Source: Planctomycetota bacterium | GTDB lineage: Bacteria > Planctomycetota > Planctomycetia > Planctomycetales > Planctomycetaceae | NCBI GenBank assembly: GCA_027623235.1 | Contig: JAQBVJ010000014.1 | Location: forward strand, 17,308-81,307 | Direction of reading: 5' to 3' | DNA length: 64,000 nucleotides | In this document: positions 56,279 through 64,000 of the stretch, in pieces | Numbering within the stretch: position 1 is the first letter of the stretch | Layout of the letters: each line of letters opens with the position of its first letter | Notes under the pieces: model-generated | Database searches by the model: none | Told to the model about the DNA's origin: nothing | What the model saw: the letters and a program-made list of their open reading frames with translations, nothing else | Made by a program: the position numbers and the translations under genes

Positions 56279-57571
56279 TCAAACGGACTCGACCGGAACC
56301 CGCACCGCAACCAGCTTCTGGCGATGTGCCTGCTCACCGTGAACGGTCACAAAATTGCCGATATCTTCCTTCGAACCAGGCAGCTCGACGGGAGCATATC
56401 GGCGGTCGGTGCCTTGTACTCGTCCGGCATGGTCCCGCGATACTTGTTCGACCAGCACTTCGAGCTCCGTCCCGACGAGAGTGCGATAATACTCATGGGC
56501 GAGGTCCCGTTCGAGCTCACGGATGATCCGAACTCGCTCCTTCCGAACTTTCGGGTCGACCTGATCCGGAAAGTCGGCCGCCGGAGTTCCCTTGCGAGTG
56601 CTGAACGGGAATACGTGAATTTTCATAAACCGTGCTGTCCGACAGGCTTCCAGCGTTTCTTCGAACTCCGCATCGGTCTCGCCCGGGAAACCGACGATGA
56701 CGTCCGTGGTGAACGCCGGATTGACGAGGACTTCCCGAATCTGCTGCAGTTTGTCCTGAAACTTCGCGACCGAATACCGCCTTCGCATCCGCCTCAGGAC
56801 GCTTTCCGAGCCGCTCTGCAGAGCCGGATGGAACTGCGGGCAGAGGTGCTCGCAGTCGGCCGCGGCGCGGATGAATTCGTCGTTGACCTCGACCGCCTCG
56901 ATGCTGGAAAGCCGCATCCGCCAGTTGCCGGGGATCGCGTCGAGCTTCTTGAAGAGGTGCCACAAACGGAACGGCGGCCGGCCCGATTTGCCGCGTGTCG
57001 TATCGACGCCGTAATGACCGACGTGGATTCCTGTCAGCACGATCTCGCGATGACCGTTGTCGATCAGCCGGCGGACTTCCTCTTCAATTTCCTGCGGCGA
57101 GCGGCTTTGCAGTCCCGGCCGAACGCTGGGGATGATGCAGTACGTGCAGTTGAGGATGCAGCCGTCCTGGACTTTCACGTACGCGCGGCGACGGCCCTCG
57201 AACTCGCTGATGCCGCTCGGCATGTCGACGATGCCCAGCCGTTGGAACACGTCCGGCAGCTCGCGTTTGTCGCGAACGATCTCGAAGACGGACGGCAGGC
57301 CTTTGAGAATCTCGGGCTCGCGCGTCGCGTAACACCCCATGACGACCGTCCGCGTTCCAGGGTTGTCCTTCGCGAGTCTGCGAATGAGCTGCCGGCCCTT
57401 CGAGTCTGCTTCGCCGGTGACCGTACACGTATTGACCACGCACAGGTCCGCGGATTCGTCGTCCGCCGCTTCGCGGAAGCCGTTCTTCAGCAGCGCTTCT
57501 TTCACCAGCTGCGTTTCATACTGGTTGACTTTGCAGCCCAGCGTGACCAGCCGGCAGGTACGATCAGACAT
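56279..57571 (-). CDS. mtaB: tRNA (t6A37) methylthiotransferase, MtaB type
   Basis: 430 residues. It adds a methylthio group to t6A37 of ANN-reading tRNAs. The N-terminal UPF0004 domain starts 'RLVTLGCKVNQYETQLVK', the MtaB form of the family, with Cys ligands also in 'VVNTCTVTGEAD' and 'VVMGCYATREPE'. The radical SAM domain has 'VQDGCILNCTYCIIPSVRP' (C-x3-C-x2-C). A C-terminal TRAM-like segment contains 'TELEVLVEQVSRDHAG'. All iron-sulfur cysteines are present. Confidence 0.94.
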   Translation of the reverse strand: MSDRTCRLVTLGCKVNQYETQLVKEALLKNGFREAADDESADLCVVNTCTVTGEADSKGRQLIRRLAKDNPGTRTVVMGCYATREPEILKGLPSVFEIVRDKRELPDVFQRLGIVDMPSGISEFEGRRRAYVKVQDGCILNCTYCIIPSVRPGLQSRSPQEIEEEVRRLIDNGHREIVLTGIHVGHYGVDTTRGKSGRPPFRLWHLFKKLDAIPGNWRMRLSSIEAVEVNDEFIRAAADCEHLCPQFHPALQSGSESVLRRMRRRYSVAKFQDKLQQIREVLVNPAFTTDVIVGFPGETDAEFEETLEACRTARFMKIHVFPFSTRKGTPAADFPDQVDPKVRKERVRIIRELERDLAHEYYRTLVGTELEVLVEQVSRDHAGRVQGTDRRYAPVELPGSKEDIGNFVTVHGEQAHRQKLVAVRVPVESV

Positions 57572-57824
57572 GGTACAGACACAGTGAGAACACGAACGTC
57601 GGAAACAAAAACCGCGAGCCGGAAGCCGTCACCGAAACCGAACATCGGCCCTCGCGAAGCGAGGAAGTATACCCGTGCCCATCCGCCCCCGCACCCGAAC
57701 CAGCCGCGACGAGAATTGAAACGGAAGCAATTCTTGATCCCCAGACAAAAAGCCCGCAGACTGTACGCCAGCTCCCACGTACCTGGCGACACTTTTGTCG
57801 CATGAAACCTTGTTGGCCGCTCCC

Positions 57825-58265
57825 ATGAGTGATGACTCGGATGACAATTGGCTGAATGCTTCCGTCATCAACTGCCCGAGTTGCGCCGAGAAGCTGTTCC
57901 GCGTTGACCACTCCTCGTTCTATGACGAGTGGCATCTGCCGTGTGGCGCCTGTGCAAAGTGGGCAGAAGTCTCTTCCTGCGACCCGCGCGCGGCAGAACT
58001 TCGCTCGAACGTTGGCAACGAATTCGAACACTTGATTGCAGCCATCGAAGAGTCGCTCAAACCTTGTACGTGTGGTGGCCGCTTCAACCACGCAGCCGCT
58101 CGCCGGTGCTTCAAGTGCGGTTCTGTCGTTGTCGCCGAACTCGGCGTGGACGTTTCCATCTACACTGGCTGCGAGAACGAAGATCGAGATCCGACCGACG
58201 AAGAACAATCTCGATTCGACCGGTTCGAAGCCGAATTTGCTCGTCGCACAAATCTTTGGCGATAG
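57825..58265 (+). CDS. Small zinc-ribbon-like hypothetical protein
   Basis: 146 residues from the ATG at 57825. Four C-x-x-C or similar pairs suggest two zinc ribbons: 'INCPSCAEKLF', 'LPCGACAKWAE', 'PCTCGGRF' and 'RRCFKCGSV'. It is acidic at its end. No family recognised. It is followed after 50 bases by another small gene on the same strand, probably an operon; a Cys-rich regulator or immunity-type protein is only a guess. Confidence 0.65.
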   Translation: MSDDSDDNWLNASVINCPSCAEKLFRVDHSSFYDEWHLPCGACAKWAEVSSCDPRAAELRSNVGNEFEHLIAAIEESLKPCTCGGRFNHAAARRCFKCGSVVVAELGVDVSIYTGCENEDRDPTDEEQSRFDRFEAEFARRTNLWR

Positions 58266-58315
58266 TCGGGCGGCCAACCGCCCGTTGGGCGACCTCACCG
58301 AACGGAGGCAGAATC

Positions 58316-58627
58316 GTGGGCACCACATTACGAACGGCTGCCGACGGTTTCTCGATCGTTGGCGGCAACCCTGTCACCGTGCGATGGCAGGATGTCGTTG
58401 AAATAGTCGCCTTCAAACGCGACCTGCTCACGAGGGACCTTATCTGTGTCGGCTTTCGAGTTGTCGGCAGCGAGGAATTGATCGAGACGGACGAGGAGAT
58501 GCCTGGGTTCGGCAAATTGAGGGCTGACGTCGAGTCGCGATTTTCGTTGCCTGAAAACTGGTGGTCCGAGGTAGCGTTTCCCGCATTCGCGACAAACATG
58601 ACGACCATCTGGTCAGCGGCATCTTAG
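58316..58627 (+). CDS. Small conserved-looking hypothetical protein
   Basis: 103 residues from a GTG at 58316, fixed by a GGAGG ribosome-binding site at 58304-58308. The sequence has a beta-rich start ('GFSIVGGNPVTVRWQDVVE') and an ending 'FSLPENWWSEVAFPAFATN' then 'MTTIWSAAS'. The pattern E-M-P-G-F-x(n)-W-x(4)-P-A-F-A-T resembles a widespread family of small uncharacterised bacterial proteins. It follows the zinc-ribbon gene by 50 bases. Function unknown. Confidence 0.7.
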   Translation: MGTTLRTAADGFSIVGGNPVTVRWQDVVEIVAFKRDLLTRDLICVGFRVVGSEELIETDEEMPGFGKLRADVESRFSLPENWWSEVAFPAFATNMTTIWSAAS

Positions 58628-58791
58628 AAACGTGTCCGTATGAACTTCCCGAAAGTGGCACGGCCTTCCAGGCCGTGATTTGCGCCGGATTCTGCATGGG
58701 CAGGACGCCAATAGTGTTCGGCACGGTTCTTGCCTGACGATGAGATACGCAGAGGCCGTGCCGAACAGTATTGGCAAGATGCCCATGCCAC
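58628..58791. repeat. Dispersed ~160-bp element, copy C (inverted relative to copy A)
   Basis: The reverse complement aligns with 33085-33245 over nearly its whole length: the aagtggcacggccttccagg block at 58651-58670, then the palindromic core with arms 58694-58726 and 58756-58791. It lies directly after the small hypothetical gene, with no gene in the remaining bases up to the tRNA. Confidence 0.85.
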
Positions 58792-58959
58792 TTTCGGGCT
58801 CTCGTGGCAGACACGTGACGTGGCTGTGCGAAAATGTCATCATCCGCCGCCGCGGCGTCAGAGGGCGGTGCGGCCTTCGAGTCTGGCGACCCTGGGACCG
58901 TGGATTGCCGGCTTTCGACGGTGTCATGGCGAGGTCGGACGGTGTCGGAGAACTTGTTT

Positions 58960-59043
58960 GCGAGTGTGGCGGAATTGGCAGACGCGCCAGATTTAGGATC
59001 TGGTGAGGGAAACCTCGTGGGGGTTCGAGTCCCCCCTCTCGCA
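58960..59043 (+). tRNA. tRNA-Leu(UAG)
   Basis: 84 bases with a long variable arm, as in class II tRNAs. The acceptor arm pairs gcgagtg with ctctcgc (one T-T mismatch at the sixth pair), the discriminator is A, and no CCA is encoded. The anticodon stem ccaga/tctgg encloses the loop tttagga, anticodon TAG, reading CUN leucine codons. The T-arm has the usual ggttcgagtcc. Confidence 0.9.
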
Positions 59044-59045
59044 AT

Positions 59046-59113
59046 TTGTTGGACGCAGCGGCTTGTTGGACGCAGCGGCTTGTTGGACGCAGCGGCTTGT
59101 TGGACGCAGCAGC
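59046..59113. repeat. 17-bp tandem repeat, four copies
   Basis: The unit ttgttggacgcagcggc repeats four times head to tail, starting three bases after the tRNA; the last copy ends in gcagc. It lies between the tRNA and the SRPBCC gene. Confidence 0.9.
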
Positions 59114-59189
59114 TCCCGGTCGAAGTGAGTCAGGATCAGCGAAGCACACACTGTCTCGCGGATTTCACAGACTGAAACGGGATCCCACC

Positions 59190-59648
59190 ATGCGCACCGA
59201 AGGCAGCATCGAGATCGACCGACCGATTGACGAAGTTTTCCGGCTCACCAGCGAAAACGTTTCTGCATGGAGCCTCATCGTGGTCGAAGATGAGCCGATC
59301 GAGACGAAACCCGAGGGAGTCGGCTCGACATTTCGAACAGTCACGATGGATCGCGGCCAGAAGATGGAATTTGAGGGAGTCGTGACGCGGTTCGAGCCGC
59401 CTCGGTTTCACGGGATCGAGATGACAGGGTCGATGTTTGACCTCGAGGTCGAGTACTCGTTTGAGGACCTCGGCGGTCGAACCCGCGTGACGCAGGTCTC
59501 GATCGTTCACCCGAAAGGCTTCACGAAAGTCGTTTTATTTCTATTCGGCTGGGCGATGAACAAGGCCAACTGCAGAGCACTCGACAAGGAATTTCAGAGC
59601 CTGAAGAAGTTCTGCGAAAGCCAGTCCGAGTTACAGTCAGTTGAGTAG
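59190..59648 (+). CDS. SRPBCC-superfamily (START/polyketide-cyclase-like) protein
   Basis: 152 residues from the ATG at 59190; the frame extends back through the tandem repeats, which is not gene-like. 'GSIEIDRPIDEVFRLTSE' is the typical beginning, 'VGSTFRTVT' and 'GRTRVTQVSIVHPKGF' follow, with a long C-terminal helix. Such proteins bind hydrophobic ligands in a cavity. The ligand is unknown. The serine-hydrolase gene begins 14 bases later, likely in the same operon. Confidence 0.82.
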   Translation: MRTEGSIEIDRPIDEVFRLTSENVSAWSLIVVEDEPIETKPEGVGSTFRTVTMDRGQKMEFEGVVTRFEPPRFHGIEMTGSMFDLEVEYSFEDLGGRTRVTQVSIVHPKGFTKVVLFLFGWAMNKANCRALDKEFQSLKKFCESQSELQSVE

Positions 59649-59662
59649 CGGGGGAAACCGGC

Positions 59663-60793
59663 ATGAGTGAATTGAACTTTTCATCCCCCGCCGAGGCCGG
59701 CCTGAATGAAGCCCGCTGGAACGCGGCGTGCGGGCAGCTCAAGGCGTGGTGCGAGGACGGGACGCTGCCGTCTGCCACGCTGATCGCCGGGCAAGGTGAC
59801 TCAGTCGTCGCGCCGGTGATTTACGGCACGCAGGACCTGGCCGGAACCTCGCCCGTACGCGACGACGCGTGCTTTCTGGTCGCGTCGATCACCAAGCCGA
59901 TTGTTGGTTCGGCCGCGCAGATTCTGATCGAGCGGGGACAGCTCGTTCTTTCTGACAAGGTCGTCGATTTCATTCCCGGGTTCGGCCGCAACGGGAAAAA
60001 CGGCATCCGCATCCGCCACCTGCTCACGCACACGTCCGGTCTGCCGGACATGCTGCCGACCAATGTCGAGCTGCGTGAAGCAGGCTCGCCCCTGTCGGCC
60101 TTTGTGGAAGGGACGTGCGACTGCGAGCTCGAATTTGCTCCGGGCAAAGGCTCGATGTATCAGAGCATGGGCCTGGCAATTCTTGGCGAGATCATTCATC
60201 GCGTCTCCGGTGTGCCGTGCGCCGAGTTTGTTCGCCGCGAGATCTTCGAACCGCTCGGCATGAGCGACTCGTGGCTCGGCCTGCCGGATTCGTGGTTCGA
60301 TGACTCGCCGCGACAGGCGGACCGGGTCGCGCAGGTTCGGATTCCTTCCGAGCAGCAAGGCAAGGCGTGGAGCTGGAACGAGCGGTACTGGCTGCAACTG
60401 GGAGCTCCATGGGGAGGCCTCGTCACGACGGCTTCGGACCTCGCCCGGTTCTGCCGCATGATGCTGGGTCGAAGTGGCGTCGACGTGCTTTCGCCGGCGA
60501 CGATTCACGCGGCGACTCGGAACCAGCTGGAAGAGATGCCGGACGTGCCCGAGGTCGCTCGCCGCACGAAACCGTGGGGGCTGGGATGGCGGCTGAACTG
60601 GCCAGCTCACAGTGCGAACTTCGGCGATTTTCTCGGGCCACGGACTTACGGCCATTGGGGAGCAACCGGTACAGTCCTCTGGATTGACCCGGACCAGTCC
60701 GCCTTCATGGTGCTCCTGACGACGTGTCCGCAGGAACCAAACGGCACGTGGCTGGCGAAAATTTCCAACAGGGTGGCGACCGCGTTCGCGTAG
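59663..60793 (+). CDS. Serine hydrolase of the beta-lactamase class C / penicillin-binding-like family
   Basis: 376 residues. The catalytic S-x-x-K is in 'FLVASITKPIVGSA'. The Y-x-[NS] motif is probably 'SMYQSMGLAILGEII'. The third motif corresponds to 'YGHWGATGTVLWIDP'. 'HLLTHTSGLPDML' is the strongly conserved family stretch. No signal peptide is seen. Members hydrolyse varied esters or amides; not evidence for antibiotic resistance here. It sits between the SRPBCC and ACT genes on the same strand. Confidence 0.9.
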   Translation: MSELNFSSPAEAGLNEARWNAACGQLKAWCEDGTLPSATLIAGQGDSVVAPVIYGTQDLAGTSPVRDDACFLVASITKPIVGSAAQILIERGQLVLSDKVVDFIPGFGRNGKNGIRIRHLLTHTSGLPDMLPTNVELREAGSPLSAFVEGTCDCELEFAPGKGSMYQSMGLAILGEIIHRVSGVPCAEFVRREIFEPLGMSDSWLGLPDSWFDDSPRQADRVAQVRIPSEQQGKAWSWNERYWLQLGAPWGGLVTTASDLARFCRMMLGRSGVDVLSPATIHAATRNQLEEMPDVPEVARRTKPWGLGWRLNWPAHSANFGDFLGPRTYGHWGATGTVLWIDPDQSAFMVLLTTCPQEPNGTWLAKISNRVATAFA

Positions 60794-60826
60794 GTTGGCA
60801 TTGCGAAAATAACATGGAGGAAGCTC

Positions 60827-61336
60827 ATGTCGATGGGCTTTGGCGGCGAGGAATTTACCGATGCAACCACAATCCGCGGACGGGATTACCCCGCGCTCCG
60901 GCAGTTCTGTGTGATCCTCGAAAACCGGGTCGGCAGTCTCAACACGCTGATGAGGCAGCTCGAGCGACATGACCTGCGGATTATCGCACTGAGCATGGTC
61001 GACAACGTGGACGTCGCGATCGCTCGAATCATGCTCAACAACGTCGAACGTGGCCGCGAGCTGTTCGAGCTGGGTGCGTTTACCTTCTTCGAAACCGACC
61101 TGGTCGGTGTTGAGCTTCCTGACGAACCGCAACCGTTCGTCGCCGTCTGCTCGGCGTTGCTCCAGGCGGAGGTCGACGTCAACTACATGTACCCGTTGAT
61201 GTATCGTCGAGGCGGCCGGAGCGCCGTCGCGATCCACGTCGACGATGTGGACACGGCGATCGCCATCCTCAGAGACCTCGGCCACACGCTCCTCACCGAA
61301 GGTGACCTCACCGACGATGACGAGCATTTTTCGTAG
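60827..61336 (+). CDS. Protein with two ACT-like domains
   Basis: 169 residues with a ggaggaag ribosome-binding site upstream. Residues about 25-90 form one ACT-like domain ('QFCVILENRVGSLNTLMRQL'), and residues about 100-160 a second ('PFVAVCSALLQAEVDVNYMY' and 'SAVAIHVDDVDTAIAILRDL'). ACT domains bind amino acids or small ligands and regulate metabolism. There is no catalytic domain, so it is probably a regulator. It follows the serine-hydrolase gene by 33 bases. Confidence 0.85.
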   Translation: MSMGFGGEEFTDATTIRGRDYPALRQFCVILENRVGSLNTLMRQLERHDLRIIALSMVDNVDVAIARIMLNNVERGRELFELGAFTFFETDLVGVELPDEPQPFVAVCSALLQAEVDVNYMYPLMYRRGGRSAVAIHVDDVDTAIAILRDLGHTLLTEGDLTDDDEHFS

Positions 61337-61445
61337 CCGATTGAGGGACGGTGAGGATTGGCTGGCGGGAATCGGTTTGTCGCTGAATGGCCCACCGGGC
61401 GGTCGCCCTCCGCTCGCCCCGGGCTGCACGCTTACGCCACTCCGC

Positions 61446-61529
61446 GGCTCGTCCGTGGCGAAGCTCACTTCCTGCCCAGTTGGTTGAACGCGAAAAATCA
61501 CGCCCCAGGTTGTTTGCCACACCCGTTCC
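61446..61529. repeat. Second copy of the cgctcgtccg-type repeat
   Basis: Aligns with 37971-38048 throughout, with about a dozen single-base differences; both end ttgccacaccc. It lies between the convergent ACT and SDR genes and contains no gene. Confidence 0.75.
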
Positions 61530-61557
61530 TTTGTGACTTCGTGTGAGAACTCGATCT

Positions 61558-62334
61558 CTACAGTCTGCGAATCCGCATCCCACCGTCGATGTACAGCACC
61601 TGCCCGGTTGCGTACGGAATCTCGCCACGGACGAGTGCGGAAACGGCTTTGCCAACGTCCGCCGCGGTGCCCCAGCGAGGTTCCAGGGTCAGGCCCTCGG
61701 CGATCAGACGATCGTATTTTTCCGTGACGCCCGAGGTCATGTCGCTGCGGATGACTCCGGGCTGGACTTCGTAAACCGGGATGCCGAATTCGGCCAGGCG
61801 GGCGGCCCACAGTCTGGTGGCCATTCCGGTTGCGGCTTTCGACAGGCAGTAGTCTCCCCGGTTGACGGAAACGAACTCGGCGGAGATTGAGGAGATGTTG
61901 ACGATTGCCGGCGAGAGTTCGATGCCCGCTTTCTGTTGCTCGATCACCCAGTTGGCACAGAGTTTTGTCAGGAAAAACGGGCCTTTCAGGTTCACACCGA
62001 AGACCCGGTCAAAGCTCTCTTCTTCGGCTTCGAGAATGTCCTTCCGACCGGGTGAGGTGATGCCGGCATTATTGATGAGTACGTCGAGCCGCCCGAACTC
62101 CGATCGAACGGTTTCGACAATGGACTCGCGGTCGGCGGCCGACGAGACGTCGCCCCTGCAGTAAACGACAGCGGGCGAAACTTCGCGCAAAGCGGCCAGG
62201 CTTTCGGTGGTTTGTTCTTTCGGCCTGACGCCGTTGATGGCGAGTCGGTAGCCAGCCAGGCCAAGGCACTCTGCAATGCCCAGCCCGATGCCGCGTGCTC
62301 CGCCGGTGATCAAGGCAACGGGAGATTCGCTCAT
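61558..62334 (-). CDS. Short-chain dehydrogenase/reductase (FabG-like)
   Basis: 258 residues. NAD(P)-binding 'ALITGGARGIGLGIAE', 'LDVLINNAGIT', catalytic Ser in 'VNISSISAEF', and Tyr/Lys in 'YCLSKAATGM'. The C-terminus 'GQVLYIDGGMRI' is typical. FabG-like reductases act on 3-ketoacyl-ACP and many other ketones; the substrate cannot be deduced. It is convergent with the ACT gene and upstream of the DUF1553 gene's end. Confidence 0.92.
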   Translation of the reverse strand: MSESPVALITGGARGIGLGIAECLGLAGYRLAINGVRPKEQTTESLAALREVSPAVVYCRGDVSSAADRESIVETVRSEFGRLDVLINNAGITSPGRKDILEAEEESFDRVFGVNLKGPFFLTKLCANWVIEQQKAGIELSPAIVNISSISAEFVSVNRGDYCLSKAATGMATRLWAARLAEFGIPVYEVQPGVIRSDMTSGVTEKYDRLIAEGLTLEPRWGTAADVGKAVSALVRGEIPYATGQVLYIDGGMRIRRL

Positions 62335-62417
62335 CGGAGTCCAGTCAGAAATAGAACGTTGCCGGTTCTGGTGATTCGACCTGCGATCGAAATCGGCCGA
62401 CGAGGTTCGCTGTGTTC

Positions 62418-64000
62418 TTAGTGTTTCGTAATGACTTCATCGAGATTCATGAGCGACCGGGCGAGCATCGAGAGCGCTGCCGCTTCCGACGTCGCGTCGG
62501 CTCCACCAATCCTGCCGGCGTCAAGCTGGCCGGCCTCAAGCCGCTTCTGCTGAGCGGCCACGTAGCTGACGAGCGAAGACAGTTCGACCTCGCTCGGTGC
62601 GCGAGTCAGCAGTCGCTGGAAAATCCAGCCGGCATTGTCGGACAGTTCGCCGTCTCGTTTTGCAGCGGCGGTGCCCAGCGTTCGGGCCATCTCCATAAAC
62701 ATTTCGTCGTTCAGCAGCGTCAGCGCCTGCAGCGGCGTGTTGCTGCGGTCTCGACGCGGTAGACAGTTCTCGCCAGTCGGGCCGTCAAAAACCGTGTAGG
62801 CCGCGTACGGAGCCGTCCTCTTATTGAACGTGTAGAGCGATCTGCGGTAACGGTCTTCACCTTCAGAGACTGGCCATTGCGCTCCGCCGTAGGCGAGTTC
62901 GGTGACGCTGGCCGGCTGTGGCGGGTACACGCTGGGTCCGCCGAGCTTCGTCGTCAGCAGACCACTCGACGTCAGCATGATGTCGCGCACCGTTTCCGCA
63001 TCGGCTCGGAAGCGAGGACCACGCGCCAACAGGCGGTTCATCGGATCGCGTTTCAGCAATTCCGGAGTCAGCCGTGAGGACTGCCGGTACGCGGCGCTGG
63101 TTACAATCATTCGGTGGAGCTTTTTCATCGACCAGCCGTTGGCCATGAACTCGACGGCCAGCCAGTCGAGCAGTTCCGGATGCGACGGCGGGTTGGACTG
63201 CGTCCCGAAGTCGGCACTGGTCTCGACGATGCCGGTTCCAAAGAACGCCCGCCACGCACGGTTGACCGTGACTCGCGCAACAAGAGGGTTCTTTCCGCTG
63301 ACAAGCCACCGCGCGAAGCTCAGCCGGTTCAACTCGATGCCGTTCTCAAGCGGAAGAAACAGACTCGGCAGTGCGGGAGCGATCTGCTCCTGTGGCGAAA
63401 GATACTCACCCCGGTGATGCCGAAAAGTCGGTCGCGGATTGTCGAGCGGTCGTTCGAGAAAGACCATCGTTTCCGGCGACGTCGGAACCTGCTTCGACAG
63501 CTCGTCGAGTGACTTGCGGGCGTCGGCCAGCAGAGGTGTCGTCAGCAGGAACTGCCGCTTGAGTTTCGTCAGAGCGAACTGATCCGCCTGATCGGGCGGT
63601 GCGGCGAGAAGTCGCTCGATTTCGACCGGCAACTGCGACGCGTTGACTTCGCCGGTTTTCGTAGTGACTGAGATCCGGAATCGTCCGAGACTTGCGGCGA
63701 AGTGTCGTTCGAAGGTCATCTCGATCGTCACTTCGCCTTTCGGCGCGAGCGGCGTCTCAAAATTCAAAACAAGCTGATGAGGCTCACCGGGTTTCGTTGA
63801 GGTCGACCAGCCGGTAGAGCCTTCGCCGTCAAAGACGTTGTTCGCCTCAGCCGTTCCGCTGCCGATGCTGATCCTGCCGAAGCTGACGGAACCTGATTTG
63901 AACTTCAGGAGCTGCCGCTCCGCCCCGCGAGCAAGCCCCCTCTCCCCCGGAGGTGCCTTTGATTTGTCGTGTGCCTGCTTCGGGGGAGAGGGCCGGGGTG
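62418..64000 (-). CDS. DUF1553 (PSD1) protein, C-terminal part, runs off the right edge
   Basis: The minus-strand frame is open from 64000 to the stop at 62418, so at least 527 residues of a larger protein are visible. The DUF1553 region is clear: 'SFARWLVSGKNPLVARVTVN', 'RAWRAFFGTGIVETSADFG', 'NPPSHPELLDWLAVEF', 'NGWSMKKLHRMIVTSAAYRQ', and 'ADAETVRDIMLTSSGLL'. Family members usually begin with PSCyt1 and DUF1549 domains, which lie beyond the edge. The part nearest the edge carries an in-frame palindromic repeat, then a beta-sandwich-like stretch ('FKSGSVSFGRISIGS', 'HQLVLNFETPL'). Confidence 0.9.
   Translation of the reverse strand, partial: PRPSPPKQAHDKSKAPPGERGLARGAERQLLKFKSGSVSFGRISIGSGTAEANNVFDGEGSTGWSTSTKPGEPHQLVLNFETPLAPKGEVTIEMTFERHFAASLGRFRISVTTKTGEVNASQLPVEIERLLAAPPDQADQFALTKLKRQFLLTTPLLADARKSLDELSKQVPTSPETMVFLERPLDNPRPTFRHHRGEYLSPQEQIAPALPSLFLPLENGIELNRLSFARWLVSGKNPLVARVTVNRAWRAFFGTGIVETSADFGTQSNPPSHPELLDWLAVEFMANGWSMKKLHRMIVTSAAYRQSSRLTPELLKRDPMNRLLARGPRFRADAETVRDIMLTSSGLLTTKLGGPSVYPPQPASVTELAYGGAQWPVSEGEDRYRRSLYTFNKRTAPYAAYTVFDGPTGENCLPRRDRSNTPLQALTLLNDEMFMEMARTLGTAAAKRDGELSDNAGWIFQRLLTRAPSEVELSSLVSYVAAQQKRLEAGQLDAGRIGGADATSEAAALSMLARSLMNLDEVITKH
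63936..64000. repeat. Palindromic repeat inside the DUF1553 gene
   Basis: ccccctctcccccggaggtg (63936-63955) pairs with cgggggagagggccgggg near 64000. The translated insert, 'PRPSPPKQAHDKSKAPPGE', is unlike the surrounding domain. The same family is inserted in the anti-sigma gene at 29140-29281. Confidence 0.7.

Noticed and set aside
59046..59113. CRISPR array
   Set aside because: Head-to-tail 17-bp repeats with no spacers and no cas genes.
59801..61810. 669-codon minus-strand frame
   Set aside because: It covers two well-supported plus-strand genes and a repeat; its sequence has no family features.

Overview
The window looks like chromosome of a planctomycete (order Planctomycetales; no genus is claimed). 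The reasons are family-level: a DUF1592-type planctomycete cytochrome c protein paired with a DUF1552 protein, a DUF1553 protein at the right edge, a secreted sulfatase, leucine-rich-repeat and PQQ-propeller secreted proteins, a huge RTX-type protein with the N-terminal 'LETRTLLAA' motif common in planctomycete surface proteins, high GC, and many dispersed palindromic repeats between and inside genes.

Layout. 1-7.9 kb is a decayed stretch: the end of a TolC-type outer-membrane efflux gene, a minus-strand restriction-modification remnant (an Eco57I-like adenine methyltransferase with two frameshifts and an in-frame TGA, plus a PD-(D/E)XK-like protein), the C-terminal part of a CusA/CzcA metal pump, a secreted two-repeat protein, and the receiver/HPt tail of a hybrid histidine kinase. 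8.1-15.2 kb holds a sulfatase and a DUF1592 / LRR / LRR / DUF1552 run. 15.3-20.4 kb has a TrhO-RluA tRNA/rRNA modification fusion, a large inverted-repeat cluster, an alpha/beta hydrolase, a coiled-coil secreted protein and an ABC ATPase. 20.6-25.4 kb is an alpha-glucan cluster (GlgC, GH77 glucanotransferase, maltokinase), followed by an M19 dipeptidase-like protein. 26.8-33 kb has a secreted protein, an ECF sigma / anti-sigma pair and a GspA-like AAA ATPase with a long acidic tail. 33.3-39.5 kb has fmt, def, a FIST protein, asd and a LarA-like protein. 40.2-43.9 kb is the RTX protein. 44-50 kb has membrane proteins, a candidate selenoprotein, a cold-shock protein and a PQQ propeller. 50.3-55 kb is a multihaem cytochrome plus sugar-dehydrogenase-like pair. 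55-62.3 kb has tmk, a STAS protein, mtaB, two small hypotheticals, tRNA-Leu(UAG), SRPBCC, a serine hydrolase, a double-ACT protein and an SDR. The window ends inside a DUF1553 gene.

Two signals stand out. First, at 44658-45656 a signal-peptide-bearing thioredoxin-like protein is split by a single in-frame TGA placed where the redox centre should be, and a hairpin with a GUU apical loop lies at the position expected for a bacterial SECIS: a candidate selenoprotein. Second, palindromic repeats of several families have inserted into genes without breaking the frame (CusA remnant, anti-sigma factor, DUF1553 gene), which resembles the palindromic elements of Rickettsia, while other copies are scattered between genes.

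No CRISPR array, insertion-sequence transposase, integrase or replication origin was seen. All family calls are from reading motifs; no database search was possible.
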